DNA of 64,000 nt, taken from Azolla caroliniana (lineage: Eukaryota > Polypodiophyta). The stretch is taken from NCBI GenBank assembly GCA_043228905.1, contig JBHGNT010000013.1, positions 18,786,001-18,850,000 on the forward strand, given 5' to 3'. The position numbers and the translations under genes are program-made. Positions 44,736 through 55,001 of this stretch are shown in pieces (the stretch's first letter is position 1; every line of letters starts with the position of its first letter). The notes under the pieces are model-generated. The model was not told the origin of the DNA. It saw only the letters and a list, made by a program, of their open reading frames with translations, and ran no database searches.

Positions 44736-44885
44736 TCCCTCCCTCTTTCTCTCTCACGTCTTTGTAGTCTCCCTCTCTCTCTCAGACGATCCAATATGTA
44801 ATATGTAATATACAAGCTCCCTCCCTATCTCTCTCTCTCTCTCTAATCTCACGTCTATGTTCTCTCTCTCTCTCTCTCTCTCTCC
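44736..44885. repeat. CT-rich microsatellite
   Basis: Interrupted (CT)n/(TC)n runs with CCCTC stretches. Two near-identical segments suggest tandem duplication. Confidence 0.85.
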
Positions 44886-45013
44886 TCGTTATGTGTCATA
44901 GGACATTAACTTCTATGACACACTAGTTACTATACAAGGAGGTGAGGTGTTCGCACACTTGAGTATCCTAAAGTGTGTTCCCACTCAGAGAAAGTTCAGT
45001 TTGATTCTCAACA
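44886..45013 (-). repeat. E3-like copia LTR fragment
   Basis: On minus it starts TGTTGAGAATCAAACTGAAC. It contains a decayed form of the E3 LTR hairpin (TGTGTCATAG ... CTATGACACA). Only the first about 130 bp of the LTR is present before the CT tract. Confidence 0.65.
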
Positions 45014-45046
45014 ATTGTCAACGTATAACACAACACAGGTTCTACT

Positions 45047-45349
45047 TTATCGTGGACGTATAACACAACACAGGTGTGTTGCGTTGGGTTGTGTTTCTTG
45101 TGGTCCCTCAATATAGCTCCAATAACCTTGGACAGCAAGGTATTGGTGCATCTTGTATTCCCAAGATGCAAAGTTATTTTTGTCCCGCTTTTGACTGGGA
45201 GAGAGTTGCCCATTTGAGTGTTCAGGATGGTTGACTGGTTGAAGTTGTTTTCCTTCGTCTTCTTCTTCTATGTCTAATGAGCCGGTTCTACTTGATCGTC
45301 GACATATAACATAAAATAGGTGAATGGGTTGGATCATAATACCGATCAC
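45047..45349 (-). pseudogene. copia gag N-terminal fragment
   Basis: On minus it encodes KRDKNNFASWEYKMHQYLAV followed by QGYWSYIEGPQETQP, matching the gag starts of E1 and E3, then breaks off. Short copies of an ATAACACAACACAGG motif surround it (near 45027, 45062 and 45310). The PBS and LTR expected upstream lie to the right. Confidence 0.75.
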
Positions 45350-45415
45350 TCTTGTACCATCTAAAGAATCAATTATATGATTCTATGTAGTGGAATAGAG
45401 ATGTCTGTGTGTGTT

Positions 45416-45498
<83 letters not shown>

Positions 45499-45700
45499 CG
45501 ACATACGATAGACAAAAAGCTAAGATTAAATGTATTCACAAGAAAATTATATCCAACCAATACAAAGAAGAGGAGATGGTGCTTATATAATCACCTTCTC
45601 TCTATATTCTCTTACTTCAACTACCTTTTGGGAAAAAGGAGGGAACTTACCTACCTACTAACTATGTGTGACCATATTGTTTGCCAATGTCAAATTTGGA
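45350..45700 (-). repeat. probable copia 5' LTR with GT/GA microsatellites
   Basis: On minus a primer-site-like TGGTACAAGAGTGA (about 45346-45359) is preceded by an LTR-like region with a TATA box (GATTATATAAGCACC, about 45583-45597). (GT)n at about 45419-45458 and (GA)n at 45461-45496 lie within it. The right edge is uncertain. Confidence 0.5.
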
Positions 45701-45744
45701 CCCTCCCTTCTCCTAGTGTCTCTGGTTTTGTATTACCTTCCTTA

Positions 45745-45860
45745 TTCTCTTTTCTTCAACCAGAACCTCATAGTTTTGGCAAGCATCCTCCACAAAGCAT
45801 GTCTTCTCTTCCATTGGGTCTTCTCACCCAATCACTTTTTGGACTCTCTTCTCGGCGTCC
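45745..45860 (-). pseudogene. gypsy A-type gag relic
   Basis: On minus it encodes DPMEEKTCFVEDACQNYEVL followed by VEEKRI, nearly the same as the C-terminus of gypsy A gag (EEKTGFIEAACQNYEALVED at about 55060-55120). Surrounding sequence is too decayed to read further. Confidence 0.7.
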
Positions 45861-46150
45861 TCTACTTCATCCTTTTGGAGCTTCTTTTTCGTGACTAGGG
45901 ATAAATGGCCATAACTCAACATCTTTATTGCCTTGTCTTCATGCCTCCTTTCCAACTCAAATCCCCACTAATGCGGAGTAGTTGATGGCTTGGACCCCAT
46001 TTCCCACAAAATAAATGATGTATTAGCGTAGAGCCTCTTGGAACTCCTCACACTCTATATGTTTCAATTTCCTTTGTACATTTTTGTAAATATTAAAAAT
46101 GTGTTTCTTTTCTTTTTAGTCTGTGAGAGTGAAAGTGTTAGAGTAATTTT
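45861..46150. other. unassigned spacer
   Basis: No gene or repeat recognised. AT-rich towards the right, ending at the LTR start at 46151. Confidence 0.4.
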
Positions 46151-46653
46151 TGTTAACCGTTTCTGGGGGAAACACCTTCGATGAGCCCACAGGCTATCGG
46201 TATCAAGGGGTCGTGTTACGTCGGGCCCTCTTCTACACCGAGAAGACGTTATGGGAACGAGGAGCGTACATGGGCTACAACATGGTAGACGTAGAAGTAG
46301 CTCGGTTTACGAGTACGGGGAGAATACACAGATGAAGGAACAGTAAGAGCAAGATTTATTTTAGATGATAAAGCTCACCGCGATTACAGTACACGGCTCT
46401 CAGCCGGAAACAGTTTTGTGTAGAGCTCTGTGCTACGATATTAATCCTGCTAAATGATCTATGTATCTCTCCCTCTCGAGGTATGCAGGTCTCGGCTTAT
46501 ATAGTTTTCTTCTTTACACAGAGCCGAGCCATCGGCTGATTGTAAGGGCTCAAAACTCGACTATTTTAGTTCTACCTATTTCCTCACCTACTTTTCTACC
46601 TACCGGCGAGTTTACATATTTTGTTTTTTTATATTTCTAGCCTATGGACAACA
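46151..46653 (+). repeat. LTR of an unplaced gypsy-like element, with primer site
   Basis: TGTTAACCGTTTC ... GGACAACA, 503 bp, TG/CA-ended. Two bases later comes TGGCACGCCCGTGGGAC (46656-46672), a form of primer-binding site common in plant gypsy elements, so it reads as a plus-strand 5' LTR. A TATATA box lies near 46499. The sequence that follows carries coding potential only on the opposite strand, which does not fit a normal gag. Confidence 0.6.
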
Positions 46654-46779
46654 CCTGGCACGCCCGTGGGACAGGACTTTGTCCGTCGGACCCATGATTC
46701 ATAAGTGGAGGGATAACAACAGATTTTGCCAAAAGTTTTACAAAATTGCCCTTTCATACAAGGGGCTTACGGATTTGTT

Positions 46780-47149
46780 TTAATCCTCTTCTAATATGCC
46801 GAGGATATTCTCGGGGGTGTGGAGTTGGTCTGGCTGCTCGGAAGGTGGGGTTGGTGTTGGGGGTTTTGCTGCTGAGTCCGGGATGGTTGTGTCTTCACGT
46901 GCACCGCCCTCTGTTGGTTCCGATTCAGGCAGGGTCGTGATCGTAGTTTGTTGCTCGATTGTGATGTGGGTGTCTGTAGGGGCGGGTCCCTCTTGTCTGG
47001 CTTCCGTGGTGGTTGTTGTTGTCGGCTCTCGTTCGTGGGAGCTTTGTTCGTCATGGTAGCTAGGTGTTCCTCCTCGTAAGCTTCGGCTTCTAAACGGAAC
47101 ATCATTTGATCGTCGTTGAATTCCTCTAGAAGTTGCTCGATTGCCATAG
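46780..47149 (-). pseudogene. C-terminal part of an unknown coiled-coil protein
   Basis: On minus it starts MAIEQLLEEFNDDQMMFRLE and EAEAYEEEHLATMTN. It then continues best in a second frame that is rich in T, P and E and ends LHTPENILGILEED, stop near 46780. The composition looks like real protein in each frame in turn, so a frameshift near 47040 is likely. It continues the coding region to the right of the solo LTR at 47150. I do not recognise the family. Confidence 0.45.
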
Positions 47150-47365
47150 TGTGGGATTCTACTAAGGTATGATATTCCTCCCTTAAACGGGAGAAAAACA
47201 GTAGTACACATAGATTTACGTGGAAACCCTTAAATGGGAGAAAACCACGGGAAATAGAGCTTCATTATACATCAAGTATACAATATAGAAAGTTACAACA
47301 CTCCCCACGAGGGTATTAGCCACGCAGGGCTCTTCATGTCTGTTATTATTCACATAGCTATAGCG

Positions 47366-47404
<39 letters not shown>

Positions 47405-47678
47405 ACAGTTCATACTAAAAAACAACCCACACTAAATGTTTGCCCTAGTTTCATATATACTTACACAACTTTCTGGTTATTTACATACGTAACCCTCATG
47501 GAGCGCACACTTAGACTATTTACAAGTATAGTCTCCCGAGTTGGCTGTTTACACAATTCCGGTTTTGGCCTCAGCCGAGTCCCTCATCAACTCGGCTCCT
47601 ATTGTTTTCCGACTCTTCGACTATCGGCTTTCCGAACCTGTCGGATCATCCTCCCACTGGAGGGACATATTCCCAACA
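47150..47678 (-). repeat. solo copia LTR
   Basis: On minus it reads TGTTGGGAATATGTCC ... GAATCCCACA, 529 bp. It contains the GTTTTCTCCC...GGGTTTCCACGTAAATC block shared with the LTRs at 14614 and 17443, plus a (CT)n tract. The flanks CATAG and TGTAG match at only three of five positions, so the target duplication is doubtful. It interrupts the coiled-coil coding region. Confidence 0.75.
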
Positions 47679-49517
47679 TGTAGTTCAGCGGCTTGGGCTG
47701 ACTATTCCTGGCATACACGGTCGAGCATTTCCTCGATCTTCTTGGTGAGTTGCTGGCGATATTTGTTGATCAGGATCTTTATTTTGGTATCGTCCATGCC
47801 GATGCTAGCTCGGTGAACTTCCACTTCCTCCCTTGTGGCCTTAGCGTCTTCTTGGCATTTGCGGACGAGGAGCTCCAGAGTAGCCTGGTTATCCTTTCCT
47901 TTTGCGGTTACGAGCGCGATTGTCTGCTCGTAACGTTTGGTGAGCAGAGCTACAGTTTCGTCCATTTCCTGTCTCCAAGCGTCCCATTGTTGTTACCTGG
48001 CGGCGATGTCCTCTGTTTTCAACTGGTGATAAGCATCGGAAATTTGCGCCCTTTGCTCTTCCTAGATCTTCCACTTTTGCATGTGTTCGTTTGCCAATTC
48101 TTGTAGTTCCCTTTGTGGATGGCGTAATTCCTGGTTGTTTGCGAATAGCTCGCGTTCCCGTTGGCTATTCCTCTCTACTTCTTTGATGAATCATTCTTTG
48201 GCCTCGATGATAGCGACCTGAAGGTTCATCACCTCTCTTTCTTGTGCTTTGAGTGTGGCCAAGCGTTCAACAAGCAATCGCTTGAGGTTAGCTTCTCGGC
48301 CTGCGGCTTGTTCCCATAGTTGGCCAATAGTGTTGTTGTGGTTTTGTTCTGCTAACTCGGCCCGAGCAATCGGAACCTTGAGCTCGTCTTGGTAGTCACG
48401 GAGGGGAGTCCCTATCTAGGTTGCAGCTTGTTGGTTCTGGAGATTGGGTTCCTTGTCCGTCTGTGTAGATCTTTCCATGACGACAGGCGGTCGTGGCATT
48501 TGCATCGAGGCGTGGCTGGTTTGGGGGTATAGGCTTTTATCTGCCAATGACGATGTTTCTCTTGTATGTACCAAATCCATCATTGTGCTTGCATCGACCG
48601 TGGCTATCCTCGGGTGAGCTACACGTCGTTGTTGTGTGCTTCGGTAACAGTAGCACTTAGGCTCGGGTTTGGAAGAGGGGCTGGTGAGACATCGTTACTC
48701 GGGGCATGGAGGCTTAAGGGCGGTTGTTCTCGATGTTGCTGCTCCAATGACGCCAGTTTCTGCTCGGCGGCTTGCCATAGCTCAGTGGCCCGTTTGGCTT
48801 GCTCTGGTGTCGTTTTGATACGTCAGGCCATGTCCTTGGCTGCCCGAGTTGTGTGGTGCAAATTTCGATATGCCTCGACTAAGGCCGTGTTCAGATCTGG
48901 TAGCTCCATGAGGAGAGAAGAATTTTGTGCTTGCTTCTTCCGACCTATCTTCTGTAAGGCTCGATCCTCTTGAGGTTCGAGTTCTCCCATTAGTGCGCAT
49001 TGGATCATCTTTGTTTCCGCGTGCTCCTCGGCCATATGAGCGGCAGCAGCTACTTGGGCGTGTGCAAGGAAATCCATCAACTCATATGTTGTGCCCAGGC
49101 GAAGTAGTGCACTAAACTCGTATGCCTTTGCGGGGAGGTCTTTGTAACCGAGGACTTCCTCCTTTGATATCTACGTGGTTTGTCCATGCTCGATCCTACC
49201 TACTTGGAGCCATGACTCTACTGGTACCATGGTCGTGGAGGTCAGTTGGCCTCCTTTAATTTCTGATGATGAGTCCCCTCGGTTTCTATAGTCGACTCGT
49301 GATTGATGTGTCGTCTCGTTTTCGGCTAATCCTGTGAGTCTCGGGCCTATGGTGTTAGCTCCTTGGCTTGTTTCCTCTTTTGTTACCATATGCCCGAGGG
49401 CTGCTGGTTTGTGGGGCGTGGGCTCGGTTGTGGAGAGGGCATCAATGTCCTGGTGTCTTCTGTCGTATGGTGACATCCTCAGTGATGGGCTCCTTGGCCT
49501 CGTCCCATTCGACATGG
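47679..49517 (-). pseudogene. unknown coiled-coil protein, central part
   Basis: Minus-strand reading frames continue across a few stops. Right to left: a hydrophilic region (49515-49171, SRVDYRNRGDSSSEI), an Ala/Glu/Gln-rich helical region (49080-48823, MDFLAHAQVAAAAHMAEEHA), a Pro/Ser linker. Then a long heptad-like coiled coil: LVERLATLKAQEREVMNLQ about 48260, FIKEVERNSQRERELFANNQ about 48150, LLTKRYEQTIALVTAKGKDN about 47910, KIKILINKYRQQLTKKIEEM about 47740. Stops near 48187, 48062 and 47994 show decay. It could be a gag-like protein of an unrecognised retroelement or a host gene remnant. No enzyme motif is visible. Confidence 0.5.
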
Positions 49518-50168
49518 TGTCGCGTTACTACGCACGTGCGTGGAGAAACGAGGCGGGACCACCGGGGTCTTGAACCGAAGAGCAGGTGATAGGAGGGGAA
49601 AGAGAAAGAGTGAGACGACCGGTTACGTATGAGCAAAGAAACATAGGGACACGGCCCATCAACGCAGAAAACACGAATGGACACAGAGACAGAGAGACAC
49701 GAAAGTTTGTATATTAACGAATAACAAATACACAACAGAGCGCGCGAGCAGTTACAACCGAACAGGCCGGCGAACAGACGCCGATGCCTGTTCGTCTGCG
49801 CACGAAAGGGGGTAGGATGGAGGTGCTGCCGGAAGCACACGAGTGTTCCTCGAAGCAGCGCGAGCCTCCCGAAAACCTGCAGAGAAGAGCAATAGAGAAC
49901 AAACAGAGGAGAAGCGTTCGGTTACGGTCCGATAGCACTTCGTCCTCCTCAATGCGCGATCCCTTTCTCCCCGTGCCTCCCTCTCTTTTATAGCTTCAAG
50001 AAGGGAGCCGTCTCCCTCATTTACTTCCCACCTACCGAATCTAACTCCCAGGATATACCTATGTACCTAATTCTCTATTATATACATTAAGGGGCGCGTA
50101 CGCGTGAAGAGCCAGTTCACGCGCGATATGCACCGATTGCTCTAGAAGGGACGGTTTTCTTCACGACA
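49518..50168 (-). repeat. gypsy A 3' LTR
   Basis: On minus TGTCGTGAAGAAAACC ... ACGCGACA. TATA box CTATAAAAGAG on minus near 49984-49994. The right edge adjoins the polypurine tract at 50169-50182. Confidence 0.9.
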
Positions 50169-51385
50169 TCCGCCCCCACCTAACCGCGCATCCACCGGTA
50201 TGCGTCAAAATTGTGTTCTGGTTGGAGAAAACCGGTCCGGGTTCCGGTTCCTCGTCCATCGATTCGTCCTCCGTCTCAGACTGTTCGTCGTCGTTGTCCA
50301 GGCCTCTTAGATCCGGTTCGCCATCGTGGCGCTTCTTGAACGCTTTGATCCGCTTCCCTGCTACCGGTATCGCCATCCTCATACCGTCAAGTTCCGCCAG
50401 GTGATACGTCCCGTTGTCGTTGGCGCTCGTTACCACGTAAGGTCTGAACCACCGCTTTGCAAACTTCCGTGTTGCCCGGGGCTGGTTGTCGAGGCTGCTG
50501 TCGTAAACTAGAACCCAGTCGCCTTCCTCGATTTTCTTTGGTCGGAGCCGGTGCGTTCGGTCGAACCGGGCTTTGTTCTTCATCCTCGCCATCCGAAGTC
50601 TCTCCGCCGCTCAGTCCACGTCCTCTGGCCTCCGCTCGAGCTGCCGTATACGCGCGGCTAGCAGTTCTTCCCGACTCATCTCGTCTCTCCAGTCTACTGT
50701 CGCCCAAGAGGAGATCGTTTGTTCCATCGACATGATCGGTTTCTGTCCGAACATGAGCTCTGACGGCATGAACCCGATTACCGAACTGTGCGTTGTCCGG
50801 TCCGCCCACAAGGCATAAGGTAACAGTCGTGGCCAATTCCCGACCTGGCCTTCGCATGCCCGGACTAGCGCTTTGACGATCGGTCCGTGTCCGCGCTCCA
50901 CCTTCCTGGTCGCCTCCGGATTGTACGCTGTGGTGAGCGAGAGCTTGACCCCTAACCGGTCGAACAGCTCCTCGGCCTCTTCGGCGTCCAACTCCCTGCG
51001 GTCAGCCACGATCTTCCCGACGCACCCGTACCGGCATATCACGTCCTCGATCAGGAACCGACACATGGCCGCAGTCGTTTTGTTCTGCAGGGCTCGGCCT
51101 TCCACTTGGTTCGTCAGGTCCTCCCGGGCCAGCACCAGATATCGCATCTATCCTACACCCATCGGCATCGTCACCAAATCTACCATCCATTTGAAATGGA
51201 TGGTTGGAGGGTAAGTAGGGTGAAGCTCGTCCCGATGTCGGACTATGGAGTGCATCTGACAGTTCTTACAAGTTGTCACGAACCGATGCACGTCCCGGTA
51301 CAGCCTCGGCCACCAGTACTTCCCCTTTAGTTTCTCGAACGTGGCCCACGTCCCACGGTGTCCAGCCTAGGGGCTGTCGTGGTAA
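50161..51385 (-). pseudogene. gypsy A integrase
   Basis: On minus: an HHCC-type zinc finger (AGHRGTWATFEKLKGKYWW, CKNCQ), core FKWMVDLV, CVGKIVADRRELDAEEAEEL and YNPEATRKVERGHG, so the D, D and E positions are all readable. A C-terminal DNA-binding part follows (HRLRPKKIEEGDWVLVYD, KFAKRWFRPYVVTSANDNG) and an acidic tail. A frameshift near 51385 separates it from RT-RNase H. TAG near 51148 (GVG*MRYL) and TGA near 50613 interrupt it. Same lineage as the intact copy in element C. Confidence 0.9.
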
Positions 51386-53509
51386 GCCTTTCAGCAACTC
51401 CTCCTGTTCCTCCTTCATCGCCACCACTCGGAGCGGAATGTCGTTTCTCTTCTTCGAGTGCTTCCACAAGTATCCATCCCGGAGAAAGAATCGGTACGCT
51501 TTCTTCCGGATCCGGTTGGCCTCGTCCTTTGTCCATGACACGTCCGGCGCCATCATCCTTAAGAATCCTCGAATCTGCAGCCACTCCCCATCGTACTTGC
51601 TCTCGTTAAAATCGTTAAGCGCCGTAGTGCTCCCTCCCTCGGTTGTTACGTAGGCCGCCTCGAAGAAGTCTACGCCGACTTCCTCATCCTCCGAAACCAT
51701 GCCGCCCTCGTCATCGAATCGCGCCCTCGAAAGCATGTCGGCCATGGCATTGTCTTTCCCGGAAATGTGTCGTATTTCCGGATCCAGGGACTTGATGTAC
51801 GCTATCCACCTGAGTATTGCCAGGTCCGGGGTTGCGCATCCGGAAACCATGCCGAGAATCGGCAGGCAATCCGTCTCGATAATCACCTCTGTCCCGATCA
51901 GATAGTCTTTATCGGCCTTCACCGCCGAAACGATACCCCAGAGTTCGCGTTTAACCTGGGCGTATCCTCGTTGTCGCTCGCTGAGGACCTTCGCGCCGAA
52001 CCGGATTGGGAACCGAATGTCGTCCTCATCTTCTTGGTTGACAACCCATCCGATCCCAGTCGGACTTGTATCTACCATTATGTAGATGGGAGTGCCTTTC
52101 TCGTAGACAGCCTTCCGGAGTGCCGGAGCTGCAGCAAGAGCCTCCTTCATCTTTCGGACCGACTCCGTATGCTCGTCTCGCCACTCGAATTTTCGCCCCT
52201 TTTTCAGCAACCCGTATAGCGGCTCGGCAACGTGGGCGTAGTGCGGGATCCATATGTGGTAGAACGTGCATGATCCCAAGAACCTTCGTACCTCCGTGAC
52301 CGAGCTACAGTCGGGCTTCATTGCGGAGATGGCTTCCACCTTAGCCGGAGACGGTTTCCGGCCATACGGTCCGCATAGATGTCCGACGACCATGATCTTT
52401 GATTGCCCGAAGGCCGATTTCTCCCCGGAGAAGGTGAGCCTCGCGTCCTCTAGCCTCTGCAACACCCTCTCGTAGTTGTCAATGTGTGTCGCCACAAATC
52501 TCCGGCATCCATCCGGTCCGATCGTTTCGTCCTTTTTCTCCACCTGACATCCCTTGATCGGGATGTCGTCCAAGAATGGCATCGTGATGTCCGGGATACA
52601 ATCCCTCAGCACGTTGTTCATCGCATTCACCATGTGGGCCACCGAGTTCGTCCCTCCTTGTGGCAGGGTACACATCCGCACTAGGCCGAGAGGAGTCCGC
52701 ATCGTCGTAATGTCTCTGCTCTCTACGGCTAGTTGGAACTGATCGTACCCCGAGTACAGATCACCGATCGAGTAGATCGACCCTCCGGCGAAGGCCTCCG
52801 TGAACTCTTCTATCGTTGGTCCGATTCCGGCGTTCCGAATGGTCACTCTGTTGACCAGTTGCAGGTCTTGAATGAAGCGCAACGTCCCGTTCTTCTTCGG
52901 TACGGTAAACCACCGATTCGAGTACGGGGCACTCGACGGTTCGAGGATGCCCATATCGATTTTCTGCCTCAACAGCTCCATCAGCTCCGGGATGTGAGCT
53001 CTCGGTACCGGAATTGGTTTGAGATTCCACGGCACATGCAGTACCATGAATATCACCATCGGCTTCACGACTGTCGGGTCTACGCACCCGATCTCTCCCG
53101 GCGAGAATGCGAAGGCTTTCCCGTGTCTTCCGAGCATTCTCCGAAACTGGTCTTCTTCCGCCAGTAGTAGGAACCCGCCCCCACCGATTTTGAGCTCCCG
53201 TAGCGTTCTGTCGGTGAAGGTGTGCCCTATGCAAGCCGGATCTCGTAAACTGGGGTCTGACGCAACCCCCTTGATTCGCAACTCGCTGCCCTCCGGTAAG
53301 GGTGTCGCGACTGGCCTTACCTTCCAGTCCACAGTCTTGTATTTCGTGTTAACCCGGGCCGTCCGATCCGACTCGAGTCCTCGACTGAAGTCCGCGATGA
53401 CTTCGTACATCTCTTCTGAACAAACCGGTATCGTCCGGTCCTCTTTAAGGCCCTCTCCGACCACCTCTCGCAGTATTCCCAAGGTATCGTCGAAGGAGAC
53501 CGCCTCCAC
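51266..53509 (-). pseudogene. gypsy A reverse transcriptase-RNase H, long open frame
   Basis: 747 codons open on minus. The N-terminal region is lineage-specific. RT: WNLKPIPVPRAHIPELMELL, YSNRWFTVPKKNGTLRFIQD, GDLYSGYDQFQLAV (first catalytic Asp), RTPLGLVRMCTLPQGGTNSV, TMPFLDDIPIKG (FLDD box, about 52560). RNase H: IMVDTSPTGIGWVVNQED, VKRELWGIVSAVK, IETDCLPILG, GKDNAMADMLSRARF. The frame then shifts before integrase, so the last about 40 residues are spurious. The N-terminus is separated from protease by the solo LTR at 53533. Confidence 0.9.
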
Positions 53510-53589
53510 GGCTCCGTTGATTTCCTCGCTAGTGTCATGATAACAGTCACATCATGCATCGAAAGGATCATGACACTCACATTATGACT

Positions 53590-53655
53590 CGAAAGGATTT
53601 GAACCCACGACCTTGTTGTACACATGTCAAATCCTTAACCATTGTATTAATATTC
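53590..53655 (-). other. tRNA-like segment in solo LTR
   Basis: On minus an A-box-like ACAATGGTTAAGG is followed by a B-box-like GGGTTCAAATCC about 38 bases later, antisense to the LTR. No full cloverleaf. Confidence 0.55.
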
Positions 53656-53689
53656 TTATATGTATAGTCTCTAGAATATGAAATTTAAT

Positions 53690-53840
53690 ATCATAGGAAT
53701 ATTCTATATTACTCTACATTCTAGAATGACCTAGAATATTCTAGAGTGTTCTATACCACTAGAACCTTCTAGAATACTCTAGAGATCTTCTAGATTACTC
53801 TACATTCTAGGATAACCTAGAATATTCTAGAGAGTTCTCT
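53690..53840 (+). promoter_or_regulatory. heat-shock-element-like array upstream of LTR TATA
   Basis: Within 150 bases are about ten overlapping nGAAn/nTTCn pentamers, including perfect TTCTAGAA (53722, 53767) and AGAATATTCTAGA (twice), ending about 20 bases before the TATA box. The arrangement matches heat-shock-factor binding sites. Confidence 0.6.
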
Positions 53841-54003
53841 ATTACTTATAAATAGGGATCTACCACCCATCCCAAACCTAAATTGGTTCAACGCCATTTT
53901 GTAGCCTACTCTTTGTAATCCATTTTACGCTTCAATATAATAATTCTCTTTCAATTATCTCTCTATCTCTTTTTCTCTCTCTTTCTCTCTCTCAGTCTTG
54001 ACA

Positions 54004-55001
54004 GCTGGGCCCGAGAACTCCGCACGCCCGAAGTCGCTCTTCTGCCCTTGTCTTTTCTCGGCCGACGACGCCGACTATCGTACACCCTCTGTTGTCGGAG
54101 AAACAAAACTTCCTACTTATGGTACAAGGTTTCTTCGGTTTTGGCTCTATCGTACATTTGTGGGATTTTCTCGGAGTGTCCAGACTGTCGTGGCCCCACG
54201 CCTTGACAGCCCTCTCTAAAAATCCTCTCGGTTCTCGCCACCGAGGGACTCGCAGTTTCGCTCGTGGTTCGGTCGCACCGTCAGGAACTGGACCGAATGA
54301 CGCCCGTCCTGACTCTTGACCCTCGCGTAAGCCGACCCGTTGTCCAGCACCTTGGTCTCCATCCGCGCTGCCGTAATGTACGGTTCTCCTAGTATGACCG
54401 GGTGCGAGGACGTCTCCTGCACAAAGAAGTGTTCGTCTATCTCGACGTCGTCGATCTTGACTCGCACGTTCGGGCAGGCCCCGTGTAGTTCCTCGGTGGC
54501 GCGCGTCGCCGCCCGTATCTTCCACCCGTGCTTGGTGTTGATCGGCCATTTCCCCTTCTTGTAGAAGTCCATGGACATTAGGTTTATTTCCGAACCGTGG
54601 TCCACCAGTGCCACCACCGGTTCCTGAACATCTCCGATTTTCACCGGGGTTTCCGTGGTCGCTCAGGCCCAGTGTGGCCTCGAATAGTGGCTCTCCGCCC
54701 ACTCATCTTCCAACGCCATGTCCTCTATGTGCGTCGTCCGCACCTCCACCGGCCTTTCCGGTTCTGCCTTCGTCGATAGCCTCTTCCTCTTCACCAAGTC
54801 TACGATGGAGTCGTGGAACTCCTGCTTGGCGATTCCGAGCACCTCCCGCAACGGCAGTTCCACCTTGTTGTCGAGGATTCGTTCTTCCAGGACCTTTTGT
54901 GGGTCCGTGGTCTTTTCGATCTCCGTGCCCAACTGGTATCTGCCCTTCTTGTGGCTATCCCGGGCACTGCTCTCACCAGCCTCGTTCTGTTTCAGCCTGA
55001 A
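54004..55001 (-). pseudogene. gypsy A protease region
   Basis: On minus the 54644-54216 frame holds an aspartic protease with VALVDHGSEINLMS (DHGS in place of DSGA, usual for this gypsy lineage) and HPVILGEPYITAARM. Upstream (54932-54663) is a charged helical segment (KVELPLREVLGIAKQEFHD). The frames differ, so there are frameshifts near 54650 and 54220, the second before the solo LTR. Confidence 0.8.

Larger units (their letters stand above)
53533..54003 (+). repeat. solo gypsy LTR inside gypsy A
   Basis: 471 bp, TGTCATGATAAC ... AGTCTTGACA, 5-bp terminal inverted repeats. Flanks GCTAG (53528-53532) and GCTGG (54004-54008) are a target duplication with one change. The gypsy A protein frame continues across the collapsed site. 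TATA box TTATAAATAGG near 53850 and a CT-rich leader. It resembles the G1 LTR. It carries an antisense tRNA-like stretch and TTCTAGAA-type repeats. Confidence 0.9.

Noticed and set aside
46796-47059. Plus-strand valine/serine-rich frame that could be a gag after the LTR at 46151
   Set aside because: It is the complement of a Thr/Glu/Pro-rich minus-strand frame with better protein-like composition, and shows no gag motif.
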